Counted from the first letter of the stretch, positions 16,594 to 27,331 are shown. The stretch is DNA of 64,000 nucleotides from Spirochaetota bacterium (GCA_035477215.1 DATIKU010000031.1:1-64000), one strand, 5' to 3'. Program-made: numbers and translations. The notes: generated by a model from the letters alone, not told the origin.

Positions 16594-16712
16594 CCCCCAT
16601 AAGACTTGCAATCAGAAAAAAGACGGGCGTATTCTCGAAGGGAACCGGCGGCGGGAAGGCTCCTCCATTCGCCCCGATGCCCCGATAACCGTTCGCGCGG
16701 AGGTTTCGATAG

Positions 16713-17212
16713 ATGACCGCCGAAAAAATTATCAGGATGCTGCGCCTTGAAGTACATGCGGAGGGAGGCTGCTTCGCGGAGTCCTGCCGTTCAACCGAAT
16801 CGATCGCGCGCGGCCATTTGTCGCCGCGCTACAACGGAGACCGGTCGTTTTGCACTGCCATCCACTACCTGCCGTCCCCCGACACCTTTTCGTCTATGCA
16901 CCGACTGGCGAGCGACGAGATCTTTCATCACTACCCGGGGGACCGGGTCGAAATGCTGCACCTCTTTCCGGACGGGAGGGGGAAAATGATCATGATGGGT
17001 GCCGATCCGGCGAAGTGAATGGTTCCGCAGGCGATCATTCCGGCTGGCGTGCGGCAGGGGGCGCGGCTCGTGCCGGGCGGCTCATACGCGCTCCTCGGAA
17101 CAACCGTGGCGCCGGGCTTGATTTCGCCGATTTCGGGACCGGCGACCGCACGGATCTCGTCGAACGCTATCCGCCGCGGGCCGGGCTCATAACGGCGCTC
17201 ACCCGGCATTGA
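16713..17212 (+). pseudogene. Broken cupin gene (DUF985 family)
   Basis: The N-terminal part (MTAEKIIRMLRLEVHAEGGC to MIMMGADPAK) is a normal DUF985 cupin start. It meets TGA at 17016-17018. The same frame continues with MVPQAIIPAGVRQGARLVPG, exactly the expected next segment. A one-base loss near 17117-17122 then shifts the frame, and the end GLDFADFGTGDRTDLVERYP follows in another frame to 17212. One nonsense change plus one frameshift indicate a recent pseudogene (or sequencing error). Confidence 0.8.
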
Positions 17213-17219
17213 CGCCCCC

Positions 17220-18785
17220 TCAGGCCTCCTGCGCAAGTATCTGGTTTTTAAGCGAATCCGCGACAAATTCGACGTTTTTGGCGCTCTTCGAGAGCCTCTC
17301 CGCTCCCGCCGCGTATGACTGGGTCAGCTCGTTCACGCTCGCCACGGAGCGCACGATCTCGGTGACCGCTGTCTTCTGCTCCTCGGTGCTGTTTTTGATC
17401 TCGTCCGAGCGTTGCTTCACCTTGGCCGCTTCCGCGTTGACATCCACGTTTATTTCCTGCTGCACGCGCATCTGGTTGGTCAGGGACTCCATCATGGAGC
17501 TTATCGTGTTTACACCCTCGATAATACTCCTTATAACCCCCACCGTTTCGTCGACGTTGCGCAGGCCGCTGCCGATCTCGCTGTTGTTTCCCTTGATCAG
17601 TTTGTCTATCTCCTTGAGGCTGTCGGCGGTCCGGTCAGCCAGTTTGGATATCTCGTCGGCGACAACGGCGAATCCTCTGCCGGCCTCGCCCGCACGCGCC
17701 GCCTCGATGGTGGCGTTGAGCGAGAGCAGGTTGATCTGATCGGATATCCCGTTGATGATCGCGACGATCCCGGTCATCTCCTTCGAGCTCTCGCCGATCT
17801 TCTGCATGCTGCCACTCATATCGCCGAGCGAACGGTCGCCCTCTTTGGCGTTGGCGGCGATATTGCCGGTAAGCGTGACGGCCTCGGAAATATCGTCGCC
17901 CATCGACCCGATCGTCGTTGACAGGTCGTTCATCTTGGCGACGAGCGCCGTCAGGCTCTGGAACTGCTCGCCCGCGCGAATTGCGACCTGGTCGACTCCC
18001 GCCGACACCTCCTCGATCGTCGCCATGATCTCCTCGGCCGAGGCCGCCTGGTTCTGGGAATATTCCGAAAACGAGTTCGATGTCGATGAGAGTTCCTCGA
18101 CCGAATCGGCAAGGCGCTTCGAGGTCTCGCGGACCGAACCGAGGAGGCTTCCCGCCCTCGCATAACTTTCTTCGCTGCGCCTGCGCTCCTCGTCCGATTT
18201 TTCAATCGCCTGCTCGGTGATGCGCAGTACGAGGTATGACAGAACGAAGGTAAAGATGATGACAAAGCTGCTGTCGACCATGCCGACCTTGGCCGCCTTG
18301 AGGCTTATCGGATCGAGTTTGTCCTTCACGAGAAAGAAGAAGGAGATGTCGCTGACAAGAAACAGCGCCGTGAAGCTGAATATCCACTTTTTTTCGCAGA
18401 AAAGCATCGCCTGCACTATGAGCGCTATCATGAAGTAAATGAAGGTCGTATATCCCGCATAGGCGTCGCGGTTGACCTTGGCGAACAGCCCCGCCGTTAC
18501 GGCGAGCGAAACTACCAGCATGAAGATATTGGCGGCCCCATGGTACCGACCGAGTTTCAACATAAACAGAGTGACAATGGTTGTGACAAAAACTATAAAG
18601 ATGACCACGTTCGCTTGCACCGCCCTTTCGGACAGGAAAAGGAAGAAGATGGCCGAGAGAACAATCATCAACAGGCCTATCACAATGGTATAATACATCA
18701 GCGTCTGCGCCTTCTTCTGGATTATAAAAGGAGCGTCGTGATATTTATTCAGAAAAAAACGCTCCAGAAAGTTTTCACGGGCCAT
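17220..18785 (-). CDS. Methyl-accepting chemotaxis protein with multi-TM sensor
   Basis: 521 residues, same plan as the receptor at 2505-4103: residues 1-205 carry about six hydrophobic segments without a periplasmic domain, and the rest is a signalling coiled coil with [20 protein letters not shown] and [16 protein letters not shown]. No HAMP domain is visible. The ATG has GAAGGGG upstream. The two intact copies and a broken one in the window indicate a small expanded family. Signal unknown. Confidence 0.93.
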   Translation of the reverse strand: MARENFLERFFLNKYHDAPFIIQKKAQTLMYYTIVIGLLMIVLSAIFFLFLSERAVQANVVIFIVFVTTIVTLFMLKLGRYHGAANIFMLVVSLAVTAGLFAKVNRDAYAGYTTFIYFMIALIVQAMLFCEKKWIFSFTALFLVSDISFFFLVKDKLDPISLKAAKVGMVDSSFVIIFTFVLSYLVLRITEQAIEKSDEERRRSEESYARAGSLLGSVRETSKRLADSVEELSSTSNSFSEYSQNQAASAEEIMATIEEVSAGVDQVAIRAGEQFQSLTALVAKMNDLSTTIGSMGDDISEAVTLTGNIAANAKEGDRSLGDMSGSMQKIGESSKEMTGIVAIINGISDQINLLSLNATIEAARAGEAGRGFAVVADEISKLADRTADSLKEIDKLIKGNNSEIGSGLRNVDETVGVIRSIIEGVNTISSMMESLTNQMRVQQEINVDVNAEAAKVKQRSDEIKNSTEEQKTAVTEIVRSVASVNELTQSYAAGAERLSKSAKNVEFVADSLKNQILAQEA

Positions 18786-19174
18786 CGGTTAACCCCTTCG
18801 TGTATAAAATAAACTGATTTTTTTATTTCCGCAACGAGCGACAGCCAACGATCCGGTCTGTCGACGCAAAACGATTTTTTCAAGCTGACATCATTTATTA
18901 TGCAACCCCGACCATACCAAGCCTGTCAACCCGAATTACCATTCCCGTAAAGTAAAAATGATCGGGGCTCGCTGAAAAGGTCGCGGGTCACTGATAAATT
19001 AATTGTTTCACGGATTCAGCATGCCATACGTACACGGAACGAGGCCGATTATTAAAAGACCACACCCGGCTTGAGTTTGGGGCTGTTTTAATTCGGATTT
19101 ATTACTGCATATTTATGGTTCGATACCGGTATTTTTCGAATGTTTGTTTGGAAGCGCGCGTTTTTCAGAAAATC
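18786..19174. other. Intergenic region between the receptor and the transglutaminase operon
   Basis: 389 bases between the start of the receptor gene and the 3' end of the three-gene operon, both on the minus strand. It should contain the operon's terminator and the receptor's promoter. I see AT-rich DNA near 18805-18825 and 19085-19120 but no hairpin with U-run and no consensus promoter. Confidence 0.4.
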
Positions 19175-22100
19175 CTACCTTGGTTTTTCGATTATAACGT
19201 GCCGTTGTTCGGCCTGCTGGACGGCCGTCGAGAAGTCGACAAACTCACCGTAATCGGCCGGATCGATGCAGACCGCGTTAACGTGTACTTCCTTGTCGAC
19301 ATCGAGCTCAATGGACCCCGGGCGCTTCGACACCCGAATCATGGCATACCCGAACCGGCACCGCACCACGTCTTCCCTTTCCAGCACGGCCCCGCGATAC
19401 TCCTCGGGGAGAACAAAACTATAGGACTCTGACTCGTTTACCGGACGGACGATGTGAAAAAGATGCTTTCTATTACGATCGTCGACATGGTTCAGCACTT
19501 CGCTCGAGTTGAGCACCGGTGAAATGACGATCCGGTCGGGCGCTACCGCGGAAATGGAGAATACCCTTCCCTTGACCGCAAGTTCCAGGGGCGAATCAGC
19601 CGCTTCGAGGCCGGCGAGTTTAAAATCGTCAAGGCTGAAAGCTGGAAACATTTGTGCGAGGAGCCGGTTGACCATCTCCTCCCTGGATTGTGCGTCCTGG
19701 AACAGCGAACGCACCTCCCCCCGGGCGCCGTAAAAGCGTATGCTCCCGTTGAAAAAAGCGTTCCCCCTGTTGTCGATTTGCACCTTCATTCCGATCCTGC
19801 TCCCGCTCATTCTCAGAGAGGTGACGGTGCGCGTTTCAGCCTTGTCCCGCAGAATGACCAGGGCCTCGGTCCCCTCAATCTCCGGGCCCACCACGCCGTA
19901 GCCGTTATTGGCCTGCGAGAAATCAATCCAGACCCCGCCTCGCCGGTCGATTGGCACATACAGCAGTACATGCGAAAATATCCCGGGAGAGACGAAACCG
20001 CGAAGGTCGGGGAAATCCCGCCCACCCGTGAAAGCGAAATACGAACGTATCCCCAGGCATTCCAGCATCGCCCTGGCAAGCACCGCCTTGTCCTCCGGCG
20101 TGCCCCTGCGCTTCATCATCGTTGTCGCCGCTTTTTCGGGATAGTAAAGTACATTGCCTAACAGATCGATCTCCCGCGACACAAAGGCATAAATCCTTCT
20201 TGCCGCTTCATCCACGCTGCCGCCGGCGAACTTCGTGCGGATATCGTCGTCCGGAAGAGAGAACGCATCACGCACAAGGCCGTTATACCATATAGCAAAT
20301 TCCTTCCGATTCCGCATCGTGGAGATCGAATACAGCGGAAGATATTGCAGCCTGTTCCCCATCGCGCGTTCCATCCGGACAGGCTTATGGCTTTCGCTTC
20401 TCATCAAATACTCGATCATGCCGTTGCGCCTTCGGTGCGTCACCTCGCCGCCGGTGTAGACAATTTTCACGTCCATGTCCTCTGGAGCGATTACCCGGCA
20501 TGAAAACACGCCAAGCGCTTCGTCAAAATCGTGTATTGCCGCGATGGGAGTCGCGAAAATCCTCGATGAACCCCGCAGGTCGAAGGGATTGTCCGCGTAG
20601 TAGGCGACATGAATGACGGAACGCTCGCCGAGCGACGGGAGGGAAAGATATGAGGTCCCGTCCACACGAATAATCCGGCCGGCGTCGCTGTAGCTTCCGT
20701 CCTCACGATAGACCCGGGCCCTCACTGGATACACCCTGTTCCCGTGCTCGAGCCTGAACTCTCCATATCGCTCGATACCCCGGCTGTCATGGATATAAAT
20801 AACGTCCTCGCAGAAAGCCCGGCTGCTGCCGTCCGCGTTCAGCCGGTATATCCTTCCCCGGTAAATAACCTCGGATGGAACGCCGGTGCCTTTTTTCTTG
20901 CCACGTATCCACGAGGCGGCGTGGTCCTCGCCCTTTTCCTCCCGGTCGCGGGCCATTGGTGGTTCGAACCCTCCCCCGGCGAGGAAATCCAGCAGGTCGC
21001 CCATCTTATAATAGGACGGCGCGATCGCAAGCATCCTTCCCCAGTCGGGCGAAGGGACCTCCCCTTCCAGGTAGCCGATCCTCCCCAGTCGCAGGTAATC
21101 CTCAGGATCTTCCTTTACGGCGACCCTCTCTAAAAGCAACCGGGAGGCCCGCTCGTATTCACCGATGTCGATGAGTGCGTCGATACGTTCCCTGCCGTAG
21201 TCGTCGAAACGGTCGTGTTCGTCCACAAGAGCGATAATATCCCCATGCCGTTCCATGTCGCGGCAGATGTCTATCAGCGTTTCGAACGAGGTTCTGTCAA
21301 AACCCTTGCCAAGGATCTCACGGTACTGCCGGGCCGCGAGAGCGGGGTCATTCCAGCGGTTGTGCGCGGCCAGTCCTTTTCTCGGCGCCGGCGAAGACGG
21401 GAACTCCTTCGCAAAGAGCGCGATATCTTCCTCGAATTCCTTTTCATACCCGAGCTCCGAAAGCAGCATCGAATAGGCCTCCCTTAGAGGCAGAAAGAAC
21501 GGGGCGCGCCGCACAAGCGATCTGCCAACGGCATAAGCCTCAGCCATTGCCCGCCTGCCCGTCATGATCTGCAGTCGGCGGTACTGTGCCGGAATAAACG
21601 ACGAGTCCGTTTCGCACAGATCATGATAGATGCGCGCCGCTTCCACATACTCCGCGGAACTTTTGTCGCTTTCCGCACTCTCCAGAAGTGATTCCGCCAG
21701 GAAATAGCGAGAGGGATATCCACCCTCGGATGATTTCCCCTTCCTGAAATGCTTAACCGCCTCGCGGCTGTCGCGTTCGCGGAAATAGCTTCCCAGGTGG
21801 AAGGACGCGCCGGGTACCCCGCTGTACAAACGCCCCACCAGCAGATCGTAGGGATAATCCAGCACCTCCATAAATTCGCACGGCCCCGTGGCCGGCCTGT
21901 CCGAAGAGCCCTTCAACGGGACGGGCCTGTCGTTCATGTCGGTCACGATCAATCGGAATCGCCAGTCATCATCGGCGTACAGTTTCATCACTATCGTTAT
22001 GTTCCCCTCCGCTTTCGCCTCGATTACGCGGACCGACCGGCGGATACCGGCATCGATGTTCGCGACGGCCTCTCTCCCGTTAATAAAAAGCCGGTACGCG

Positions 22101-22759
22101 CATGGTGAATATACGCGCAACCTGACGGGACTCCCTGGCGAAAGGGTTGTAGTCGCGTATGCCACACCCCTCTCGGGGTAGAGTATACGCTTGAAATCGA
22201 CCTCCCCGGTTTTTTCATCCGCGACAGCCTTTTTCCATCGCGCTTCGTTCCCCGCCTCCGGTGAAGCTATTTCGGGCAGGAACGGATACTCCAGGTCGGC
22301 AGCGCCGAATTGATAATAGGGCCCCGACACCATCCAATGCCGGACCGGGTGCAGAAGCTTTGCATCCTCGATCGCTTTCAAAGGCGCAAACCGGCGCGCC
22401 AGTTTTTCGCGCTCAATCAGGATCAAAAGGCGGTACAGGTTCGCGTTCGGCGCATTTTCCGCGTCGAGCCCGGCGATGACGCGCGTAAAAACGCCGTCGA
22501 CCCTGGCGAATCCATGAAGGTCTGAAAGCGTACCAAGATCGGAGAAATACAGCGCCGCCTCGGGCGCGGCGGGAAATCGCAGCAGCATGGCCTCGATGGA
22601 ATCGTACAGTGCGTAATAATCGCCTGCGGCGAAGCTCCTGAATATACGCTCCTCGTACGCGCGTATGTCTTCCTCCGCCGCTCCCGCCGGAACGGCCCAC
22701 AGGAGGAACACCGCCCCTGCCAGCGCGAGCGTCTTACCGAACAGCCTTCGGCCCGCCAT
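19175..22759 (-). CDS. Large secreted TPR protein with inactive transglutaminase-like domain
   Basis: 1194 residues with a signal peptide (to about PAGAAEE). The N-terminal half is helical TPR-like. Around residue 650-800 is a DUF3857-type beta region, then a transglutaminase-like fold. Compared with its neighbour's GDCKD, this protein has GTPED: the nucleophile is Pro888, while the His (SHVLL, His930) and Asp (IDFS, Asp946) positions are kept. It therefore cannot be a Cys-dependent enzyme and may be a structural or regulatory partner of the active paralogue. The start overlaps that gene by 26 bases. Confidence 0.85.
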   Translation of the reverse strand: MAGRRLFGKTLALAGAVFLLWAVPAGAAEEDIRAYEERIFRSFAAGDYYALYDSIEAMLLRFPAAPEAALYFSDLGTLSDLHGFARVDGVFTRVIAGLDAENAPNANLYRLLILIEREKLARRFAPLKAIEDAKLLHPVRHWMVSGPYYQFGAADLEYPFLPEIASPEAGNEARWKKAVADEKTGEVDFKRILYPERGVAYATTTLSPGSPVRLRVYSPCAYRLFINGREAVANIDAGIRRSVRVIEAKAEGNITIVMKLYADDDWRFRLIVTDMNDRPVPLKGSSDRPATGPCEFMEVLDYPYDLLVGRLYSGVPGASFHLGSYFRERDSREAVKHFRKGKSSEGGYPSRYFLAESLLESAESDKSSAEYVEAARIYHDLCETDSSFIPAQYRRLQIMTGRRAMAEAYAVGRSLVRRAPFFLPLREAYSMLLSELGYEKEFEEDIALFAKEFPSSPAPRKGLAAHNRWNDPALAARQYREILGKGFDRTSFETLIDICRDMERHGDIIALVDEHDRFDDYGRERIDALIDIGEYERASRLLLERVAVKEDPEDYLRLGRIGYLEGEVPSPDWGRMLAIAPSYYKMGDLLDFLAGGGFEPPMARDREEKGEDHAASWIRGKKKGTGVPSEVIYRGRIYRLNADGSSRAFCEDVIYIHDSRGIERYGEFRLEHGNRVYPVRARVYREDGSYSDAGRIIRVDGTSYLSLPSLGERSVIHVAYYADNPFDLRGSSRIFATPIAAIHDFDEALGVFSCRVIAPEDMDVKIVYTGGEVTHRRRNGMIEYLMRSESHKPVRMERAMGNRLQYLPLYSISTMRNRKEFAIWYNGLVRDAFSLPDDDIRTKFAGGSVDEAARRIYAFVSREIDLLGNVLYYPEKAATTMMKRRGTPEDKAVLARAMLECLGIRSYFAFTGGRDFPDLRGFVSPGIFSHVLLYVPIDRRGGVWIDFSQANNGYGVVGPEIEGTEALVILRDKAETRTVTSLRMSGSRIGMKVQIDNRGNAFFNGSIRFYGARGEVRSLFQDAQSREEMVNRLLAQMFPAFSLDDFKLAGLEAADSPLELAVKGRVFSISAVAPDRIVISPVLNSSEVLNHVDDRNRKHLFHIVRPVNESESYSFVLPEEYRGAVLEREDVVRCRFGYAMIRVSKRPGSIELDVDKEVHVNAVCIDPADYGEFVDFSTAVQQAEQRHVIIEKPR

Positions 22760-25700
22760 TTTTTATGCTCCTTAGAATTATGCGCTCGTTTTCTTTCCGG
22801 TGGATGAAGAGCAGAAACTCCCGGAATTCGCCGTACTCCGACGGGTCGACCGAGGAGTCCCTGAAAACGATGCTCGATCTCACCTCGATTTCCGCTTTCC
22901 CCTTCATCGCGTATTCAAACTTCGCCACGAAGCGGGAATGAACGCGCTCCTCCCCCCTCGGCAATACCGCGACCTCCCATCCCACGGGCATCGTGAACCG
23001 AACGGTCGTCTCGCTCGTCCATCCCCCCGATATGCGGACAGGGAAAACACGCGATTTCATCATTCCGTATTCTCGGTAATAATCCGACGACACGAGGAAC
23101 GATTGGAAGGCGGCGTACTCCCCCGTCGTGGAGAGAAACGAGGGGATGCGTCCGTCGTACGAATACACCACCGGCCGCTCGATTCCGGCCTGATGCATCG
23201 AAAGGCCGTTAATGGACGTACCGGTGTATTTGGAATTCCAGTAGGAAGCGATCCCCCTCAGCTTTTCGGATTCGTCCAGAATATCGAGTCGAACGGAACG
23301 GGCGAACGCCCCGCCCTTGCTAAGGGTTCTTTTAAAAACAGCGCCGCCCCCCGCATCGATGGCAACGTCGGTGGTCACCGCATCAGTGTTCTCGTGATAA
23401 AAACTGCCGGTCGTAGTAATAAAAGAATGACCGCCGTCACCGATGACGAACGCCTGTATATTCCGGTCTTCCGTCGGCAGCTCGCGGCTGCCCGCCATTT
23501 TCGCCGTGGCGTCCAGGAAAATGCCTCCTTCCAGATTGACAAAACAGATTGCATGGTTGAACTGCCCGATGAATGCGATGGACCGGTCAAGGGCGCCGCG
23601 CTCACGGGTGCGGACGAGAGCCATCCTCGCGTCGATCCCCGATTTGCGGAGCATCGATATTAGCACAAGTGTGAGGTCCTTGCAGTCGCCCATCCGTGTC
23701 GCATAGGTCAGGTCGGCGTTCCGCGGCTGCAGCCCGCCCAGGCCCAGTTCAAAACCGACATACCGTATCGACGAATTGACATGGTTGAATATCTTCCTCA
23801 TTTTTTCCAGGTCGCTGTCTTCGGGTCCGACAATTTCGGCGAGGTCTTTTTGCATCTCAGTGCTCATCGTTACCCTGCCGCGCATAAGGGATGAGTACCA
23901 GCGCGCGGCTTCCTCCCAGGTGCCATGCGAACTGACGATCAGGGACGGGACGATCTCGCTCTGGTGCGGCATGGCGACCTCGTCTTTGCTGGGGGGCAGG
24001 TTCGAAAGCGAGAGCCGGTATATTCGCCGATCTCCCTGGCGCGTAACGGATAAGCGATCGTTCCCAAGCCCCCTCAGGCGCACATGCAGCCGCATGCCCT
24101 CGGGCCGGCTGATAACGGTGTTCGAAATCAGCGTCCTGTAGCGCCCACCGGCCATAATCTGCTCGCCGACATACCCGCGGTACAGCCGCGCCTCACCGCT
24201 CCGTACCCGGTAGCTCAGATCGACCAGGCTCCCCTTGCCAAGCGAGGGGACCGAGAGCACCCTGGCCTGCACATCGTAGTACATCCGGCTTTCTGGGTCC
24301 GAAAGCGAGCGAACGTACGACTCCGCGGATTCCACCACCTCGCCGCCGCGCGTGACGGTGCAGCGCACGTCCTCGACACGATCCGTCGCGGGATTGAAGA
24401 TAATGTACTGTGTGGAGAAATCGCGTATGGCGCTTTCAGCGTTGATTCGGAACACCCTGCGCACCGTCTTCTCGTACGACCCGTCGGCCGTGATCTTCAT
24501 CACGCACTCATCAAGTATCACCACCGCGGCCTCGTCCGGATATAGCCCCGTGCCATCATCGAACACGGGCAGGTCTTTCACCCGAAAGCGGTCCAGCGGG
24601 TCGGGAGTACTCTCTATCGCGTCGATATACTCCTTCATTCTGAAGTTGTCGGGATTGCGCAGGAGCGCTTCTTTCATATAGTAAAGACCCGACGAGACAC
24701 TCCCGGTCTGGTAATAGAGGGAGCCAATATCGAAAAGTATACCGCTGTCATCCGGAGCGAGCGCGAGTGCCGCGGTAAGGTAGGGCAGAGCGGCCTCTCT
24801 TCCCCTGGAGGTTCGCACGGCACCGGCAAGTCTTCGGCGCAGGTCGGCATCGCAGGGGAAAAGGTGCACGGCCCCCTCAAGGGCGGATATGGTCCCGCCG
24901 GCTTCGCCCGTGCGTTCCAGCGAATCGGCGAGCGCCCTTGCATACGTCCTGTTGTATCGGTCCAGGCCACACAGTATTCCGTATTCGTCGGCCGCGCTTC
25001 GGTAACGCTGCCGAAGGTTCAGGACCCGGCCCCGGACGGTCCTTCCCACAGAAGGAAAGCCCGATTCGATCAGGGATCTCGCTTGTTTAAGCGCCTCGTC
25101 GTACCATCCCCTTTCCGTAAAATACAACGATTTAAGCTCCGACGCGGCGGGGCAGGACGGATTTATCTCTCTTATCCGGGCGATGAGCGGCGGCGTCTCG
25201 TGGAGAAAGCCGTTGGATATCCTGCTTTCCACAATCTTCACGAGCGGCAAAAGGGCGGTGCGATCGCCGTCAGCGGCCTGGCGCAGGAGTATATCGCGCT
25301 TCTCCTCATCATCCCGGCACAGGGCAAGATAGTAGCGCGCCATGCGACCATATGCGTCACTTCCGAGGGCGGCCTGGAACAGGGCGGCCGCTTCGCCCGT
25401 CTCCTCGCTGTCAAGGCCTGCGGCGTATATCAGGTATCCGGCGCGAAACGCATCGTCCGGCCCGCCTTTGCCGGCACGGGCGGAAAGCTCGCGTAAAGCG
25501 GGAAACCATGAAGCACCGGCCACCGTTCCGGTATCGCGCGCGACCTTCGCATTTTCATTTTTATCGAGCTCATTGTGGCGGAGCGAGAACTTGATTCCGT
25601 CCCCGAGCGAATCCTCCATCCTGACAAGTACGCGATGCCTCCCGGGGACGCAGCGCACCTTCACACGGTACTGGTCGTGCACGAATCGGTGCCTGGTCTC

Positions 25701-26423
25701 GCTCTTAAAAACCCGCCTTCCGTCAATCCATATTTCCGTATGACCGGTCTTCCCGATATGGAACACCCGGGTCTCCTCGGAGCGCGTCGTGAACTCGGCC
25801 GCGAAGAAATACAGCGCGTCCGCCGCGTCGAGGTTCCTTTCGCCGATATCGAGGATGCCCATGCGGTCTGTCCGGGCGTCGAACCAGCGCACCGGATGGA
25901 GTTTTCCGGGATAGAGTACGGCCGCGCCGATGTCGGCCTTCGGCATCCGCGCGGCATCGAATGGTGTCGCGCCATGAGGATCAAAGGGCCCGAGCACTTT
26001 GAAGTCATTAACGAAACCGAGCTCATCGAGCATCGCTTCCGCCGCGCCGGTAACGCCGCTTCGAAGCGACAGCCAGGCGTGAAGAATCCGTATGCGGGCC
26101 CTGAGCGATTCGCTCCGGGCGACGGCCTCATTCTCCGCGAGCAGCCGTTCACATGCCCGAATGCCCCCGGGGACCAGTTCAGGATAGCTCAGCGCTTCGG
26201 CCATCCTGAATACGCCGTACTCGAGCAGCGCCGGATCGTCTTCCTTCAGCGCCGTCTGCACAAGCTCTTTGAGCGCACCGCGGGAATCTCCGCGCCAGAG
26301 CCGTTTTCCGGACGACAGCCAGGGGTCTTCCGCCGCCCCCGCGGGGGCGGACGCGTTCACTGCCGCCAGCACAAGCACGGCCGTAAAAATTCCCATGAAG
26401 ATCCTGTAGAGCATCCTCTGCAT
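22734..26423 (-). CDS. Large secreted TPR-DUF3857-transglutaminase protein (intact triad)
   Basis: 1229 residues with signal peptide (MLYRIFMGIF...ASAPAGAAED). Residues about 30-600 are alpha-helical repeats, about 620-800 a DUF3857 domain, and about 880-980 a transglutaminase-like domain with Cys914 (GDCKD), His957 (NHAIC) and Asp971 (FLDAT). The C-terminal part is beta-rich. Such proteins act outside the cytoplasmic membrane; the reaction may be amide hydrolysis or crosslinking, but the substrate is unknown. Lies between the TPR lipoprotein (2-base gap) and the inactive paralogue (26-base overlap), so the three are one operon. Confidence 0.88.
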   Translation of the reverse strand: MQRMLYRIFMGIFTAVLVLAAVNASAPAGAAEDPWLSSGKRLWRGDSRGALKELVQTALKEDDPALLEYGVFRMAEALSYPELVPGGIRACERLLAENEAVARSESLRARIRILHAWLSLRSGVTGAAEAMLDELGFVNDFKVLGPFDPHGATPFDAARMPKADIGAAVLYPGKLHPVRWFDARTDRMGILDIGERNLDAADALYFFAAEFTTRSEETRVFHIGKTGHTEIWIDGRRVFKSETRHRFVHDQYRVKVRCVPGRHRVLVRMEDSLGDGIKFSLRHNELDKNENAKVARDTGTVAGASWFPALRELSARAGKGGPDDAFRAGYLIYAAGLDSEETGEAAALFQAALGSDAYGRMARYYLALCRDDEEKRDILLRQAADGDRTALLPLVKIVESRISNGFLHETPPLIARIREINPSCPAASELKSLYFTERGWYDEALKQARSLIESGFPSVGRTVRGRVLNLRQRYRSAADEYGILCGLDRYNRTYARALADSLERTGEAGGTISALEGAVHLFPCDADLRRRLAGAVRTSRGREAALPYLTAALALAPDDSGILFDIGSLYYQTGSVSSGLYYMKEALLRNPDNFRMKEYIDAIESTPDPLDRFRVKDLPVFDDGTGLYPDEAAVVILDECVMKITADGSYEKTVRRVFRINAESAIRDFSTQYIIFNPATDRVEDVRCTVTRGGEVVESAESYVRSLSDPESRMYYDVQARVLSVPSLGKGSLVDLSYRVRSGEARLYRGYVGEQIMAGGRYRTLISNTVISRPEGMRLHVRLRGLGNDRLSVTRQGDRRIYRLSLSNLPPSKDEVAMPHQSEIVPSLIVSSHGTWEEAARWYSSLMRGRVTMSTEMQKDLAEIVGPEDSDLEKMRKIFNHVNSSIRYVGFELGLGGLQPRNADLTYATRMGDCKDLTLVLISMLRKSGIDARMALVRTRERGALDRSIAFIGQFNHAICFVNLEGGIFLDATAKMAGSRELPTEDRNIQAFVIGDGGHSFITTTGSFYHENTDAVTTDVAIDAGGGAVFKRTLSKGGAFARSVRLDILDESEKLRGIASYWNSKYTGTSINGLSMHQAGIERPVVYSYDGRIPSFLSTTGEYAAFQSFLVSSDYYREYGMMKSRVFPVRISGGWTSETTVRFTMPVGWEVAVLPRGEERVHSRFVAKFEYAMKGKAEIEVRSSIVFRDSSVDPSEYGEFREFLLFIHRKENERIILRSIKNGGPKAVR

Positions 26424-26425
26424 GT

Positions 26426-27268
26426 CTATCTCGCCTCGCCCCCGTCCCCGTGGTCCATAAGCCGCATGGCCCTGTTCAGCACCTTCCGGGCGTCGTCTTT
26501 CCTGTTTTGCCTCAGCAGCATGGAGGAATAATCGATATACGCCTGCCGGTACCCCGGGAAGGACTTTATACAGCGCCGGTAGTAAACCTCCGCTTCATCG
26601 TCCCTGCCGGCCTTTTCCATGAACACCGCCATGCGATGTACGGAGACCGGATTGTCATCATTGGTTTCCAGCGCCTCGCGGTAAAAACGCCCGGCCATGG
26701 CGTAGTCTTCTCGCTCGAAAAAGATATCGCCCAGTTCCAGGCCCGCGTAACTGTTCTCCGGATAGCGTTCCTTCATAAGCAGCAGGGTCTTCGCCCCGTC
26801 CTCGAGACGCCCCGCGTGCCGGTAGAGTATGTACAGGTTATAATATGCTGGAATGATCGCGTCAGCACCGCCGATCATATCGAGAAATCCACTCTCCGCC
26901 TCCCTGACTTTGCCGTCGTTGAGACTGATACAGGCCATGTTGTTCTTTGCCATCGCACGATGCCGTGCACCTGTGGCTGTTATCGCCTCATATTGCTTCA
27001 TGGCCCGTCCCGCGCTCCCCGAAGCGCGCTCGACCGTGTGATAATACCGGGCGAGGTTCCATAAATCGCAGCCCGTTTTGACCTGACGCTTTGCGATCCT
27101 GTCGATATCGCCCTTCCACTCTTCGCCGCAGTCCGACGGAAACCTCAGCGCGAGCGGAAGAAGTCCCGGGCTGTTTTCTATTATATCGTCCGCTTTATTG
27201 CGCACGGTTGGCGAGGCGCAGACGATGAAAAAAAGCGCAAAAGCGACGATAACGGCCTTCATGGACAT
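26426..27268 (-). CDS. TPR lipoprotein, first gene of the transglutaminase operon
   Basis: 280 residues with a short signal and lipobox-like FIVCAS (Cys17). The mature part holds about five TPR units (NLARYYHTVERASGSAGRAM, YYNLYILYRHAGRLEDGAKT, ELGDIFFEREDYAMAGRFYR and others). Probably a membrane-anchored scaffold for the two large proteins encoded downstream. Divergent from another TPR protein gene at 27493. Confidence 0.85.
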   Translation of the reverse strand: MSMKAVIVAFALFFIVCASPTVRNKADDIIENSPGLLPLALRFPSDCGEEWKGDIDRIAKRQVKTGCDLWNLARYYHTVERASGSAGRAMKQYEAITATGARHRAMAKNNMACISLNDGKVREAESGFLDMIGGADAIIPAYYNLYILYRHAGRLEDGAKTLLLMKERYPENSYAGLELGDIFFEREDYAMAGRFYREALETNDDNPVSVHRMAVFMEKAGRDDEAEVYYRRCIKSFPGYRQAYIDYSSMLLRQNRKDDARKVLNRAMRLMDHGDGGEAR

Positions 27269-27313
27269 CTCCCGACGAGTAATAATCCGCGAACGCTCCC
27301 ATAAATTTAACTT

Positions 27314-27331
27314 GAATCGTTAATTCGATTC
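27314..27331. promoter_or_regulatory. Short inverted repeat in a divergent promoter region
   Basis: GAATCG-TTAATT-CGATTC lies in the 212-base gap between the TPR lipoprotein operon and the divergent TPR gene. A possible operator for coordinated control; no regulator is identified. Confidence 0.3.

Noticed and set aside
16713-17212. Selenocysteine or other recoding at the in-frame TGA of the cupin gene
   Set aside because: A second lesion (frameshift) downstream makes simple decay far more likely, and the position is not a conserved Cys in the family.
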